From NCBI RefSeq assembly GCF_031127815.1, contig NZ_JARXHY010000002.1, positions 62,001 to 126,000 on the forward strand: a stretch of DNA of 64,000 nucleotides, given 5' to 3'. Below the pieces are notes generated by a model. The model saw only the letters and a list, made by a program, of their open reading frames with translations, was not told the origin of the DNA and did not search any database. The position numbers were made by a program, and so were the translations under genes. This stretch comes from Pelagicoccus sp. SDUM812003 (GTDB taxonomy: Bacteria > Verrucomicrobiota > Verrucomicrobiia > Opitutales > Opitutaceae). This document shows, in pieces, positions 63,978-64,000 of the stretch (its first letter is position 1; each line of letters opens with the position of its first letter).

Positions 63978-64000
63978 ATGCGCTTCTCCGAATTCCTTCA
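63978..64000 (+). CDS. Possible start of a further gene, cut by window end
   Basis: ATG at 63978 opens MRFSEFL and runs off the edge. It follows an AT-rich stretch (TTAACTTGGGTTAACTTTTT) that could hold a promoter and is divergent from the SDR gene. Seven codons are too few to name it. Confidence 0.3.

Overview
This is one contiguous stretch of GC-rich bacterial chromosome, almost fully packed with about 50 protein genes. I saw no rRNA, tRNA, CRISPR array, transposase or phage gene. The gene content suggests a heterotrophic, probably marine, Verrucomicrobiota bacterium of the Opitutales/Puniceicoccales kind. Pointers are the LacI regulator ending its HTH region in GYRPDPALSALVAYR, a secreted redoxin with Ig-like and DPDGDG-type C-terminal regions, ThuA and DUF1080 proteins, and a DUF4266 small lipoprotein. 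That placement is an inference from family content, not from a marker gene.

Layout. 1-3885: a truncated PhoX/DUF839 secreted protein (minus), then a secreted two-haem cytochrome and a small lipoprotein. 3974-7679: a very large orphan protein (minus) and a divergent AlkZ-related protein. 7762-20822: two complete RND tripartite efflux systems in mirror image around one TetR-type regulator. 21033-22192: a LacI-type regulator with a strong terminator. 22201-29316: a MerR-type regulator whose upstream region is studded with GTTGTTC heptamers, followed by a six-gene lipid-modification operon (FAD oxidoreductase, DUF1365, CFA-type methyltransferase, DUF1295, second CFA-type methyltransferase, desaturase). 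29535-32918: ackA-pta with terminator. 32940-36339: an atypical orphan response regulator, then a SulP transporter with a universal stress protein. 36361-39037: ThuA and purE-purK. 39107-43045: an outer-membrane barrel protein with terminator, a DUF3516-type Ski2-like helicase and a small unknown gene. 43073-47329: secreted lipase, DUF4266 lipoprotein, barrel protein, redoxin-Ig protein and a small secreted protein.

47536-54674 is the most interesting region. Seven tightly packed plus-strand genes encode a RimB-type retropepsin-like protease, a RimK glutamate ligase fused to an RCK_C/TrkA_C domain, an aspartoacylase/desuccinylase-like zinc hydrolase, a C39/papain-like peptidase, a RimK-like ATP-grasp ligase, a GCS2-family glutamate-cysteine-ligase-like enzyme and an N-formylglutamate-amidohydrolase-like enzyme. 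Three amide-forming enzymes paired with four amide-cleaving ones look like a reversible peptide-tagging or peptide-metabolite pathway whose substrate cannot be read from the window.

54675-63866: fdhD, an FdhF/YdeP-type molybdopterin oxidoreductase and a TMEM175-type channel (minus operon), a dienelactone hydrolase, a DUF1080 protein, a DEAD-box RNA helicase, a GtrA protein, a PurO-type IMP cyclohydrolase, a small tandem-repeat patch and an SDR. The window ends at a possible new start codon.
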